A DNA stretch of 64,000 bases from Bacillus sp. FJAT-25509. Lineage in GTDB: Bacteria > Bacillota > Bacilli > Bacillales > Bacillaceae_G. The notes beneath the pieces were generated by a model, which was given only the letters and a program-made list of their open reading frames with translations, was not told the origin of the DNA and ran no database searches. Each line of letters opens with the position of its first letter. Within the stretch, counting starts at the first letter, position 1. The stretch lies in assembly GCF_001420605.1 (NCBI RefSeq), contig NZ_LJIZ01000016.1, forward strand, positions 248,001 through 312,000. Reading direction: 5' to 3'. The position numbers and the translations under genes were made by a program. Below, in pieces: positions 37,499-46,081 of this stretch.

Positions 37499-39169
37499 CT
37501 ATACTTCCATTAATATTGGAAGAATCATTGGTCTTCTTTTTGTTTCTTCATATAAGTAAGCGCTTAATCCATCTCTAATTGAATTTTTTAATAATGTCCA
37601 TTCAATTTGATCGTTCTGTAACATTTTTTCTGTTATGTCTTTTACAATTTCAGTTGATCTAGTTATTAATTTTTCGGATTCACGAACATACACAAAGCCA
37701 CGAGTTATAATTTCAGGGCCGGATATGATCGCTTTCTTTTGCTTGTTAAATGTTACCACAACAATTAGTATTCCATCTTGAGACAGTAGCTTACGATCAC
37801 GTAATACGATATTTCCAACATCACCTACACCAATTCCGTCAATTAAAACGTTGCCAACATCGACTTTTTCAGTACGAGAAGCTTGACCATCTTTAAACGA
37901 AACGATGTCCCCTTTTTCAACAATAAAAATATCTTCTTTTGCCATTCCTACTTCTTCCGCAATATGTGAATGTGCTTTTTGCATTCGATATTCACCATGA
38001 ACTGGTATGAAATATTTTGGCTTCATTAACTCAAGCATTAATTTTAATTCTTCTTCATAGCCATGACCAGATACATGTACCTTTTTATAGCCATAAATAA
38101 CATTTGCGCCAGCTCTAAATAATAGATTAACAGAAGATGCAACTAACATTTCATTTCCTGGAATAGCTGTTGCTGACATTAATACAGTATCACCTTTTCG
38201 GATTGAAACTTGTTTATGCGTACCTTTAGCAATTTTTGAAAGGGCTGCCATCGGTTCTCCTTGTGTACCTGTAGTTAGGATGACAATATCTCTTTCTTTA
38301 TAATTATCTGTATCCACAACTGAAATCATTAAATCATCGGGAATCGATAAATAATCTAATTCCTTCGCTATTTCAATCGATTTCATCATACTGCTTCCGA
38401 CTACTGCTAATTTTCTACCAGCCGCTACACTTGCATTAATAACCTGTTGGATGCGATATATATTTGAAGAAAAGCAAGTTACTAAAACTCTTCCTTTTGC
38501 ATTCATAATTTCTTTTTTAATTTCTTCCGATACTTTCTTCTCAGACCCCGAAAACCCTTGTCTTTCTGCGTTTGTGCTATCAGAAAGCAAACATAAAACA
38601 CCTTTATCTCCAATTAGTGCTAGTTTACCTAAATCAGCACCTGGATAAGGACTTTTCGATTGATCAAATTTGAAGTCTCCAGTAAAAACGACCGCACCTT
38701 GTGGTGTATTTACACAAAATCCAAATGAATCTGGAATACTATGAGTAGTCCTAAAAAAACTAATTGAACTATTTTCAAATGTTAATAAAGTGGTTTCGTC
38801 ATATAGTTCAAATTGCTCAAGGTTTTTAATGCCCTTTTCACTTAATTTTTCTCTAATAAATAAATAAGCTAATTTATTCGTGTAAAACTTTACTTGTGGA
38901 AGTTTATTCATAATATATGGAATCGCACCAATATGATCTTCATGCCCATGTGTAATAAAAACACCTACTACTTTATGTGCGTTTTTCTCTAAATAACTTA
39001 CATCAGGTATGACATGATCTATTCCGTACATTTCTTGGTCAGGAAATTTTAAACCTGCATCTAACACGTAAATCAATTCACCAACTTCGACTATATACAT
39101 GTTTTTTCCGATTTCACCTACCCCACCAAGGGCAAAAACTTTTACTTGTTCTTTCATTTCCTTCACCAC
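37499..39169 (-). CDS. rnjB: Ribonuclease J2
   Basis: A beta-CASP metallo-beta-lactamase RNase, partner of RNase J1. It shows GGVGEIGKNMYIVE, the metal motif HGHEDHIGAIPY (residues about 75-86), FTGDFKFD, the beta-CASP domain (VLVTCFSSNIYRIQQVI; TGTQGEP), VHVSGHG, and the closing KRRPMILPILMEV-type tail typical of J2 rather than J1. It has 556 aa from the GTG at 39169, which lies 8 bases after AGGAGG. The order dapA-rnjB-tepA marks it as the rnjB orthologue. In B. subtilis J2 the metal motif is degenerate; here it is canonical. Confidence 0.92.
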   Translation of the reverse strand: MVKEMKEQVKVFALGGVGEIGKNMYIVEVGELIYVLDAGLKFPDQEMYGIDHVIPDVSYLEKNAHKVVGVFITHGHEDHIGAIPYIMNKLPQVKFYTNKLAYLFIREKLSEKGIKNLEQFELYDETTLLTFENSSISFFRTTHSIPDSFGFCVNTPQGAVVFTGDFKFDQSKSPYPGADLGKLALIGDKGVLCLLSDSTNAERQGFSGSEKKVSEEIKKEIMNAKGRVLVTCFSSNIYRIQQVINASVAAGRKLAVVGSSMMKSIEIAKELDYLSIPDDLMISVVDTDNYKERDIVILTTGTQGEPMAALSKIAKGTHKQVSIRKGDTVLMSATAIPGNEMLVASSVNLLFRAGANVIYGYKKVHVSGHGYEEELKLMLELMKPKYFIPVHGEYRMQKAHSHIAEEVGMAKEDIFIVEKGDIVSFKDGQASRTEKVDVGNVLIDGIGVGDVGNIVLRDRKLLSQDGILIVVVTFNKQKKAIISGPEIITRGFVYVRESEKLITRSTEIVKDITEKMLQNDQIEWTLLKNSIRDGLSAYLYEETKRRPMILPILMEV

Positions 39170-39599
39170 AACCTGTTCCTCCTAGTTAATTCTTTAAATT
39201 TACAGACCGTTCAAAATCTTACAAACATTATATCCTAGTCGGAACAGGTAAAACAAGATACATTCTTCCTTAAATAGGAAAATCGGATTACTTTGGGTAT
39301 GTATTTTTAATCATTTTTAACGCTCATACGACTATAGCTAACATTCAAAATAAAAATGATTGTTTCCACCTCAGCATTCCTTGTTATGTATAGGAGCAAG
39401 GAAATATGAATTAAGCGATACAAATATAGGGTACCTTTTGACTGCTCTTTATGATAAGAAAATTGCAAAGTCAGTTCCATTTAGGCGAGTTTTTCAAAAA
39501 GTGTCTCATTTTAATAGCTAAATTCTTTTTTTGTAGTGATTGATTGGTCAATTATTTCTTATTACAGGAATATGAATATTTTAGAAAAGGAGGATCTAG
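39170..39599. other. Divergent intergenic region rnjB/cotA
   Basis: A 430-base spacer with no supported ORF. It holds promoters for both flanking genes and a TTCCTTG/CAAGGAA hairpin (39377-39403). A strong AAAGGAGG ribosome site for cotA lies at its right end. I looked for a sigma-K CATAnnnTA site ahead of cotA and found none that fit well. Confidence 0.5.
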
Positions 39600-41162
39600 A
39601 TGAATTTTAATGACAGAGAGCCTTTAAAAATGAATCTTTCTAAATTCGTAGACGAACTACCCATTCCACCAATTTTAAAACCACGTTGGAAAGATCATTT
39701 CTATACTTATTATGAAGTTACGATGACGGAGTTTAAGCAATCGCTCCATAGTGAGTTAAATGACTCGACTGTTTGGGGGTATGAAGGAAGTTATCCTGGA
39801 CCTACAATTAAAGTAGAAAAAGGTGAAACCGTGTTTATTAAATGGATCAATGATCTCCCTGATAAACACTTATTTCCGATCGACTATACTGTTCATGGTG
39901 CAAATAAAGATGTCCCTCAAGTCAGAACGGTAGTGCATGTACATGGTGCTTGTGTTGAGCCTGAAAGCGATGGCTATCCTGAAGCTTGGTTTACAAAAGA
40001 TTATAAACAAGTTGGACGTTATTTTAGTAAGCAAGTATATCGATATGATAATTGTGATTGCGCTTCTACGCTTTGGTACCATGATCATGCACTTGGCATT
40101 ACAAGGCTTAATATTTATGCTGGTTTAGCAGGATTCTATCTCATTAGTGATCAAAAGGAAAGTTCATTAAATTTACCGAATGGGAAATATGATATCCCGC
40201 TATTGATACAAGATAAAAGTTTTAATCATGATGGTTCACTTTATTATCCAAAACAACCAGATCAGCCAATCAAAGAACTACAAACGTCTATAATCCCTGA
40301 ATTTGTTGGTGATGCAGTCATTGTGAATGGTAAAGTACATCCTTATTTACAAGTGGAACCAAGAAAATATCGATTTAGGTTATTAAACGGTTCTAACACA
40401 CGCTTTTTTCGAATTACGCTTGATTCTGGTCAACTTATGTATCAAATCGCAACAGAGCGTGGATTCATGCAACATCCGATTGGAATAAATGAGATTATGT
40501 TATCACCTGCAGAACGAGCAGAAGTAATTATCGATTTTACTAATCTTGAAGGTAAGAAGATTACTATGAAGAATGATGCTCCCACCCCATTTCCCTCTGG
40601 TATTCCTGTTGATGAAAATACGGGAACTGTGATGCAATTTAAAGTTAATTTGCCATTATCCAACGTGGATACGAGTATGATACCAGCTTATATGGTGCCC
40701 GTTCCAAAAATAAATGAACTGTCTGCTTCAATGAAGCGATACTTAACCTTAGATCATAAGATTGATCAGTTTGGACGAGAAATTATGTTATTAGATAACA
40801 AACATTGGGATGCTCCCATTTCAGAAAATCCGAAATTAGGAACGATCGAAATATGGTATTTAATTAACTTAACGCCAGATTCTCATCCTATACATCTTCA
40901 CTTAATTGATTTCCAAATCTTAGATCGAAGAAACTTTGATGTAGAAAAGTATAAAAAAGAAAGGATCATTCATTACACAGATCCACCGACTCCACCTGAA
41001 CCACAAGAAAATGGATGGAAGGACACTGTTCAAGCTAATCCAAACCAAGTAACTAGAATAATCATGAGGTTTGGGCCATTCACCGGATTATATGTTTGGC
41101 ACTGTCATATGTTGGAACACGAGGACTATGAAATGATGAGACCATTTTTAGTGATTCAATAG
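39600..41162 (+). CDS. cotA: CotA-like spore coat laccase (multicopper oxidase)
   Basis: A three-cupredoxin multicopper oxidase that oxidises phenols and bilirubin and makes brown spore pigment. Copper ligands are seen in the usual order: VHVHG (H-x-H), WYHDHALG, HPIHLHLIDF and WHCHMLEHEDYEM (the type 1 Cys, with an axial Met). There is no signal peptide, as for CotA, which reaches the coat from the mother cell. It has 520 aa. It is one of only two well-supported long plus-strand genes in the window, along with the recombinase, and it interrupts the dapA-rnjB order of B. subtilis. Confidence 0.93.
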   Translation: MNFNDREPLKMNLSKFVDELPIPPILKPRWKDHFYTYYEVTMTEFKQSLHSELNDSTVWGYEGSYPGPTIKVEKGETVFIKWINDLPDKHLFPIDYTVHGANKDVPQVRTVVHVHGACVEPESDGYPEAWFTKDYKQVGRYFSKQVYRYDNCDCASTLWYHDHALGITRLNIYAGLAGFYLISDQKESSLNLPNGKYDIPLLIQDKSFNHDGSLYYPKQPDQPIKELQTSIIPEFVGDAVIVNGKVHPYLQVEPRKYRFRLLNGSNTRFFRITLDSGQLMYQIATERGFMQHPIGINEIMLSPAERAEVIIDFTNLEGKKITMKNDAPTPFPSGIPVDENTGTVMQFKVNLPLSNVDTSMIPAYMVPVPKINELSASMKRYLTLDHKIDQFGREIMLLDNKHWDAPISENPKLGTIEIWYLINLTPDSHPIHLHLIDFQILDRRNFDVEKYKKERIIHYTDPPTPPEPQENGWKDTVQANPNQVTRIIMRFGPFTGLYVWHCHMLEHEDYEMMRPFLVIQ

Positions 41163-41204
41163 TAGCATTCGGATTTTTTGTGGTTGATTCCATCCATTAA
41201 TAAA

Positions 41205-41250
41205 AAACCACTTACGCCATCCAAAATTGGACTGTACGTAAGTGGTTTTG
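41205..41250. terminator. Bidirectional terminator between cotA and dapA
   Basis: AAAACCACTTACG (41205-41217) and CGTAAGTGGTTTT (41238-41250) are exact reverse complements 20 bases apart, with A- and T-rich flanks. It lies just before the dapA stop on one side and 40 bases after the cotA stop on the other, serving both convergent genes. Confidence 0.9.
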
Positions 41251-41253
41251 TTA

Positions 41254-42147
41254 TTAATTATTTTGTAATGCTTCGTCTAATTTATTTATTAAAATACTTA
41301 AAGTTGTACGTTCAGCTTCTGAAAGTGGTACAAGCGGTAAACGAACTCCACCAACATCTAAACCTTTCATTTGTAAAGCTGTTTTAATTGGACTTGGACT
41401 TGGCGCCATGAAGAATCCGTCAAATAATGGTAATAGTTTACGGTGTAAGAATTGCGCTTTCGCCATATCTCCTGTGAAGAAGCTTTCAGCTAATTGCTGC
41501 ATTTCATTTCCTAACACGTGTGAAGCAACTGAAACCGTTCCCTTTGAACCAATTGCAAATGCAGGAAGCGTTAGGCCGTCGTCACCACAATATAATTCAA
41601 AATCTTCAGGAGTACGGTCAATAATTTCTGTCATTATGCCTAAGTTACCAGTTGCATCTTTAATTGCAACAACATTTTGAATTTCTGCTAATCTTACAAC
41701 TGTATCTACAGTAAGGCTGGCAATTGTTCTGCCTGGTACATTATATAACATAACAGGTAGTTCAGTACTTTCAGCCGCTGCTTTAAAGTGTTGATATAGT
41801 CCTTCTTGGTTTGGTTTATTGTAATAAGGTACAACAACCATAATTGCATCTACTCCTAAAGCAGATACCTTTTTCGTTAATTCAACTGTTTCACGAGTAT
41901 TATTACTTCCAGTACCCGCGATTACAGGTACTCTTCCATCTGCAGCTGAAACAACATGACTAATTAATGCTAATTTTTCTTCAGAAGTTAATGTTGGAGA
42001 TTCTCCAGTTGTTCCACAAACTACGATTGAATCCGTTCCATTCTCAATTAAGTAGTTCACAAGTTTTGTTGTTTTTGCAAAATCAATATTTCCTTTTGAA
42101 TCAAAAGGTGTTACCATCGCTGTTGAAATTTTACCAAATCTACTCAT
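41254..42147 (-). CDS. dapA: 4-hydroxy-tetrahydrodipicolinate synthase
   Basis: Condenses pyruvate with aspartate semialdehyde, the first step committed to diaminopimelate, lysine and dipicolinate. The (beta/alpha)8 barrel shows GTTGESPTLT (residues about 45-54), the catalytic Tyr in MLYNVPGRT and the Schiff-base Lys in VVAIKDATG. It has 297 aa. It is last of the asd-dapG-dapA unit; its product is the substrate of dipicolinate synthase (DpaA/DpaB), encoded just upstream. Confidence 0.96.
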   Translation of the reverse strand: MSRFGKISTAMVTPFDSKGNIDFAKTTKLVNYLIENGTDSIVVCGTTGESPTLTSEEKLALISHVVSAADGRVPVIAGTGSNNTRETVELTKKVSALGVDAIMVVVPYYNKPNQEGLYQHFKAAAESTELPVMLYNVPGRTIASLTVDTVVRLAEIQNVVAIKDATGNLGIMTEIIDRTPEDFELYCGDDGLTLPAFAIGSKGTVSVASHVLGNEMQQLAESFFTGDMAKAQFLHRKLLPLFDGFFMAPSPSPIKTALQMKGLDVGGVRLPLVPLSEAERTTLSILINKLDEALQNN

Positions 42148-42167
42148 TGTTCCACTCCGATCAAATA

Positions 42168-43397
42168 TTAATCCATTTTAACTGAACTAAGTTCAAATGC
42201 ATCATGAAGTGCAGTAACCGCTTCGACCATATCTTCATTTTTGACAAGCACCCAAATAGTTGTGTGACTGTCAGCTGATTGTAAAATTTGAATACCTTTT
42301 TCAGCTAGTGCAGTTACAATTTTTGAAGTTACGCCAGGTACTCCGGCAATTGCAGCACCAACTATTGATACTTTTGCACATCCAGTTGTGTATGAAGGCT
42401 CATAGCCAATTCCTTTTAATACCTCAATCGCTTTTGAAGCAACTTCATCACTTACAGTGTATACTACACCATTAGGTGAGATATTAATAAAGTCTACGCT
42501 TATTCCTTTATTTGCCATTGCTTTAAATACTTGAGAATGTAAATCAAAAGTATGTTCCTTAGATGTTACTCTAATTTGTGTAACATTCGGTACATGTGCG
42601 ATCCCTGTAATTAAACGATCATGAATATTGTCACCAATAATTCGTTGTGTAGGATTAGATGTTACTAGTGTACCTAAACTATTTGAATAAGTTGAACGAA
42701 TTCGAATAGGTACTTTTCCTTGCATCGCGATTTCTACAGCCCTAGGATGAATTACTTTCGCTCCTTGATATGCCATATTACAAATTTCTGCATAAGTAAC
42801 TACTGATAAAGGTCTTGCTTCTTTTACGATCCTTGGATCTGCTGTCATTACGCCTTCAACGTCAGTGAAGATTTCGATTGTTTCTGCGCTAACAGCAACC
42901 CCAAGTGCAGAAGCTGAAGTATCACTTCCACCTCTACCTAATGTCGTGATATCACCATTAGATGTTGATCCTTGGAATCCTGCGACAACTACAACATCAT
43001 AGTTTTCTAGCTCTTTAATTAGATGGCTACATTTCATATCAAGAATTTTTGCATTTCCAAATTCATCATTTGTTCGGAAACCTGCTGATGCACCTGTCAT
43101 TGCCATGGCATGAATACCGTTTTCATTCAATAAATTTGAAAAAACAATTGAAGAAATTGTTTCACCACATGACATTAATAAATCAAGTTCTCTTTGTGTA
43201 ACCTTACTTTTTTTTGCGCCAACTAAATTTAAAAGTGTATCTGTTGCATATGGCTCACCTTTTCGTCCCATAGCAGATACTACTACCACTAATTTATAGC
43301 CTTTTTCTAATGCTTCTTTTATATGCTTAAGTGCGTGCTTTCTACCATTTTCGTCACGTACTGAAGTCCCTCCAAATTTTTGGACTAATATTTTCAT
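42168..43397 (-). CDS. dapG: Aspartokinase I (DapG)
   Basis: Phosphorylates aspartate at the head of the DAP pathway; the Bacillus DapG isozyme is feedback-inhibited by diaminopimelate. Kinase motifs are QKFGGTSV (residues 6-13), VVSAMGR and GRGGSDTSA, with two C-terminal ACT domains (about 260-400). It has 409 aa with a GAGAGGTG ribosome site. It lies between asd and dapA, as expected. Confidence 0.95.
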   Translation of the reverse strand: MKILVQKFGGTSVRDENGRKHALKHIKEALEKGYKLVVVVSAMGRKGEPYATDTLLNLVGAKKSKVTQRELDLLMSCGETISSIVFSNLLNENGIHAMAMTGASAGFRTNDEFGNAKILDMKCSHLIKELENYDVVVVAGFQGSTSNGDITTLGRGGSDTSASALGVAVSAETIEIFTDVEGVMTADPRIVKEARPLSVVTYAEICNMAYQGAKVIHPRAVEIAMQGKVPIRIRSTYSNSLGTLVTSNPTQRIIGDNIHDRLITGIAHVPNVTQIRVTSKEHTFDLHSQVFKAMANKGISVDFINISPNGVVYTVSDEVASKAIEVLKGIGYEPSYTTGCAKVSIVGAAIAGVPGVTSKIVTALAEKGIQILQSADSHTTIWVLVKNEDMVEAVTALHDAFELSSVKMD

Positions 43398-43422
43398 TCT
43401 TGCACCTCTCTAGCAGTTTTCA

Positions 43423-44466
43423 CTAAATGATGCTTAACTCAATTAATCTTTCAGCAATTTGCACTGAATTCCAAGCAGCACCTTTTAATAGATTATCTGA
43501 AACGATCCATAAATGGAATCCAAAAGGATTATCTAGGTCTTTACGGATACGTCCTACAAATACTTCATTACGTCCAATACTGTAAAATGGCATTGGATAT
43601 AGTTGTTGGTCTGGATCATCTTGTAAAACGATTCCAGGTGCATCACTTAAAAGTGATTTAAGTTCAGCTACCGATACTTCTTTATCAACTTCAATATAAA
43701 CTGATTCTGAGTGACCAGAAATTACAGGAAGTCTTACACAAGTTGCACTAATTTGTAATTCAGGTAAATGCATGATTTTTTTAGTTTCATTGATCATTTT
43801 CATTTCTTCATAAGTATATCCATTCTCAGTAAATACATCGATTTGTGGAATTGCGTTAAAAGCAATTTGATAATGTTTCTCACCACTTTTTACCGGTAAT
43901 ACTGATGGAGTTGCTTCTTCACCATTTAAGAATGCTTGCGCTTGTTCCTTTAAGGCTTCAATTGCTGTTACTCCAGCACCAGAAACGGCTTGGTAAGTTG
44001 AAACTACAACTTTATTTAAACCAATTGATTGACGAATTGGTTCTAGGGCAACAACCATTTGGATTGTTGAACAGTTAGGATTTGCAATAATACCTTTATG
44101 ATTAAATAAATCTTTGTCATTTACTTCAGGTACAACTAAAGGTACATCTTCAGCCATTCTAAATGCACTAGTGTTATCTACTACTACTGCCCCTCTTTTA
44201 ACTGCTTCAGGAGCAAGTTCTTTTGATACTGAGCCACCAGCACTAAATAAAGCAATATCTACACCTTCAAAAGCTTCAGGAGTAGCTTCTTGAACGATTA
44301 CTTCTTCACCTTTATATGTTAATTTTGTTCCTGCAGAACGTTTTGAAGATAAATATTTAATTTCTTTTATTGGAAAATTTCTTTTCTCTAATGTTGCAAT
44401 CATTTGTTGTCCAACTGCTCCAGTTGCACCTACTACAGCTACTACATAACTTTGTTTATTCCCCAC
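43423..44466 (-). CDS. asd: Aspartate-semialdehyde dehydrogenase
   Basis: Reduces aspartyl phosphate to the semialdehyde used by DapA. It has a [14 protein letters not shown] loop (residues 13-22), the catalytic Cys in NPNCSTIQ (about 130) and the later conserved His/Arg segment [16 protein letters not shown]. It has 347 aa. The start appears to be GTG; its ribosome site is weak (GGGATGG, rather far). In B. subtilis it follows spoVFB directly; here it follows the C-terminal remnant of the interrupted dpaB, so in the unexcised state it must rely on its own promoter. Confidence 0.94.
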   Translation of the reverse strand: MGNKQSYVVAVVGATGAVGQQMIATLEKRNFPIKEIKYLSSKRSAGTKLTYKGEEVIVQEATPEAFEGVDIALFSAGGSVSKELAPEAVKRGAVVVDNTSAFRMAEDVPLVVPEVNDKDLFNHKGIIANPNCSTIQMVVALEPIRQSIGLNKVVVSTYQAVSGAGVTAIEALKEQAQAFLNGEEATPSVLPVKSGEKHYQIAFNAIPQIDVFTENGYTYEEMKMINETKKIMHLPELQISATCVRLPVISGHSESVYIEVDKEVSVAELKSLLSDAPGIVLQDDPDQQLYPMPFYSIGRNEVFVGRIRKDLDNPFGFHLWIVSDNLLKGAAWNSVQIAERLIELSII

Positions 44467-44649
44467 TTTTTTTGCACCATCCCTGTTTTCACTTTTATTA
44501 AATAGTTTACGTCAAATGAAGTTTATATTCAAAGGTTTTCGCTTGAATAATTCTTTTCATAGTAACGAGTATGTATCCTAATGACACATACTCAATTTTC
44601 TTCATTCTAACATAGAAAAAATAATTCAGTCCTATTTTTTCTAAAATAT

Positions 44650-44833
44650 TTATTGTAGATCGCGATATTTTTCAACTAAAACAGGTTGAAGTTGTTTGCC
44701 TTCAATAGAAGATTTCACCGTATCTAGTAATGAATCCATTCTTGCCACTAATGAATTCGGTTTTTTTATTGGATCATCTTGACCAAAGGGAATAAAATAG
44801 ATATGTTTTGTACTCATTAAACGCATTAAATTA
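44650..44833 (-). pseudogene. dpaB: dpaB (spoVFB) 3' segment, separated from its 5' part by the inserted element
   Basis: This piece encodes the last 57 residues of dipicolinate synthase subunit B, RLMSTKHIYF followed by PFGQDDPIKKPNS, which continue exactly where the 47642-48070 piece ends. It is open upstream into the inserted element up to an ATG at 44940, but those 39 residues are element sequence and there is no ribosome site. Joining 44650-44833 to 47655-48070 gives 600 bases, 199 codons plus stop, with no frame break. So the segment is an exon-like half restored by excision, not a decayed gene. Confidence 0.93.
44824..44833. repeat. Left 10-bp core (attachment-site crossover) of the dpaB element
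   Basis: CATTAAATTA, identical to 47645-47654. The bases on both sides differ between the two copies (g versus a before; t versus g after), so the repeat is exactly 10 bp. One copy is left in dpaB after excision and supplies the codons for T-N-L-M. Confidence 0.9.
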
Positions 44834-44852
44834 TGACTTAGAGGATAATACC
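44834..44852. other. Left internal arm of the predicted attP
   Basis: TGACTTAGAGGATAATACC, adjoining the left core inside the element. It matches the reverse complement of 47626-47644 at 17 of 19 positions (differences at the 10th and 12th bases). It is the expected binding half-site of the recombinase. Confidence 0.8.
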
Positions 44853-44978
44853 GATCTAAATGGAATATCTTTGGTTTGGGACACATAATAATTGACTTTA
44901 AAAGGAGTCGATTAAAGGATTTAATAGGGGATTGAAACAAAAAATTAAGCTTTGGAAAATAATTTGTAATATCTCACC

Positions 44979-45515
44979 CTAATGATTGTCATGAACGCTA
45001 TATTTAGCGTAAGCAGTATCAAGTTGTTTTTTAATGCAAGTATGATAAAAGGTTTGTTTATAATCAGTAAATAACACCTTTAAAAACCGATCTCTAATTG
45101 ATTTAATCGTCAAATTATGAAAACGCAAATAGGTTTCTGTCCAAAACACCATATTCTTTGAAAAAGTTTCATCGTCGATTTCAAAAAATTTCCGTACAGC
45201 TCGAATGCCAATATTCCCCATCAAAACAGTTACATCCTCCACGTCAACATTTGCATCTAGTTCAAAAATAATAATCTCATATTCGTTTCTAGTTCTATTA
45301 TTTTTATCTTTAAGTGAATAGCCTATTAATTCACCATTTGTAAGATTAAAAGCAACTACACCTTTAGCATAATCTAAAGCCCAGTTATTATATGCTAGTT
45401 CTAAGACATCTTTTATTCTTACATTTAATATTAATTGATCAGCTAGTTTACGTTCGATCAATTTTTCCATTGTAAAAAATTGTTTTTTTAAATGATATTC
45501 GATAATAACCAACAT
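44979..45515 (-). CDS. Unrecognised element-borne protein
   Basis: No family is recognised. The frame is open from an ATG at 45572, but a GGAGAGGG ribosome-like site sits right before the ATG at 45515 (with a TTG codon immediately after), so I favour that region as the start, giving about 178 aa. It is soluble, mixed alpha/beta by look, with charged N-terminal helices (KLIERKLADQLIL), an acidic middle (FELDANVDVEDV) and a basic, aromatic C-terminal third (RFHNLTIKSIRDRFLKVLF). No HTH, zinc site or membrane helix is obvious. It lies between the left attachment arm and the small ORF, on the dpaB-coding strand. Cargo or accessory function is unknown. Confidence 0.6.
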   Translation of the reverse strand: MLVIIEYHLKKQFFTMEKLIERKLADQLILNVRIKDVLELAYNNWALDYAKGVVAFNLTNGELIGYSLKDKNNRTRNEYEIIIFELDANVDVEDVTVLMGNIGIRAVRKFFEIDDETFSKNMVFWTETYLRFHNLTIKSIRDRFLKVLFTDYKQTFYHTCIKKQLDTAYAKYSVHDNH

Positions 45516-45570
45516 CCCTCTCCATGATGAATATTTAGAATCACTATCACTATAATTACGAGCGTTATGC

Positions 45571-45617
45571 AAAAAAAATGACAGATTTTTGAATAATCTG
45601 TCTCAGAATTTTTCTGA
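45571..45617 (-). terminator. Hairpins and U-tract ahead of the unrecognised element gene
   Basis: On the minus strand a TCAGAA/TTCTGA hairpin (45617-45603) is followed by GACAGATT/AATCTGTC (45602-45580) and then ATTTTTTTT. The second is a standard intrinsic-terminator shape, though AT-rich. It stands upstream of the gene at 44979-45515, so it could be an attenuator for it, or the end of an RNA made from about 45770-45603, where there is no ORF. Confidence 0.6.
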
Positions 45618-45771
45618 AATACATGATTCAACTTGATTATGGTCCTTATTATATCTGCAGATAAATTAATTGCATATTTAGTTTTTTACCGTTATAAAAG
45701 TACAAAAAATTGTTAACCTAAGCAATTTAGACACTTGGTATAATAGCTAATTCTTCATTGATCAAGATAAT

Positions 45772-45803
45772 AAATAAAAAAGCACCCCTTTTTTAGGTGC
45801 TTT
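45772..45803 (-). terminator. Intrinsic terminator after the 61-aa ORF
   Basis: On the minus strand AAAGCACC pairs with GGTGCTTT around a TAAAAAAGG loop, then TTTTATTTATT. It begins 11 bases past the stop of the small ORF at 45815, which supports that ORF being a real gene. Confidence 0.85.
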
Positions 45804-45814
45804 CTAAATTCATC

Positions 45815-46000
45815 TTACTGATCATTTTTCTTATACAATTCTTCTTTAACAATCTTCCAGCCAATCGTATGAATTTCTTCAATAATTTTCTTTCTAGTTT
45901 CTTCTGTAACATCATTTGGCGCAATTATATTTACTTTTGTTTTTCCAAATTGATAGGTAGCAGTAAATTCTGTTTGTTTACTCAGTATCACCACCCCCAT
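45815..46000 (-). CDS. Small element protein beside the recombinase (candidate directionality factor)
   Basis: A 61-aa ORF divergent from the recombinase. The core reads ATYQFGKTKVNIIAPNDVTEE followed by a helix ending in IGWKIV; small proteins of this look (beta strands with a V-x-V-x-A-P turn, then an Asp/Glu-Thr-rich helix) occur beside serine recombinases in Firmicutes, as I recall. The first ATG lacks a ribosome site while GGGGGTGGTG lies within codons 1-4, so translation may start a few codons later. A clean terminator follows. SPbeta's directionality factor SprB (58 aa) is a precedent in size and position only; no sequence likeness is claimed. Confidence 0.6.
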   Translation of the reverse strand: MGVVILSKQTEFTATYQFGKTKVNIIAPNDVTEETRKKIIEEIHTIGWKIVKEELYKKNDQ

Positions 46001-46081
46001 AATTCATTGTATGTTTAGTTTTATTACGGACTAACCAACCTTTTGTTGTCTATTGATTCAAAAATTAATTAATTCCTTAAT

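Noticed and set aside
41178-41387. 69-aa plus-strand ORF after cotA
   Set aside because: It runs through the bidirectional terminator and into the dapA 3' end in antisense, with no ribosome site.
44650-44940. A stand-alone 96-aa gene starting at 44940
   Set aside because: Its first 39 codons are element DNA with no ribosome site, and the rest is the dpaB 3' end.
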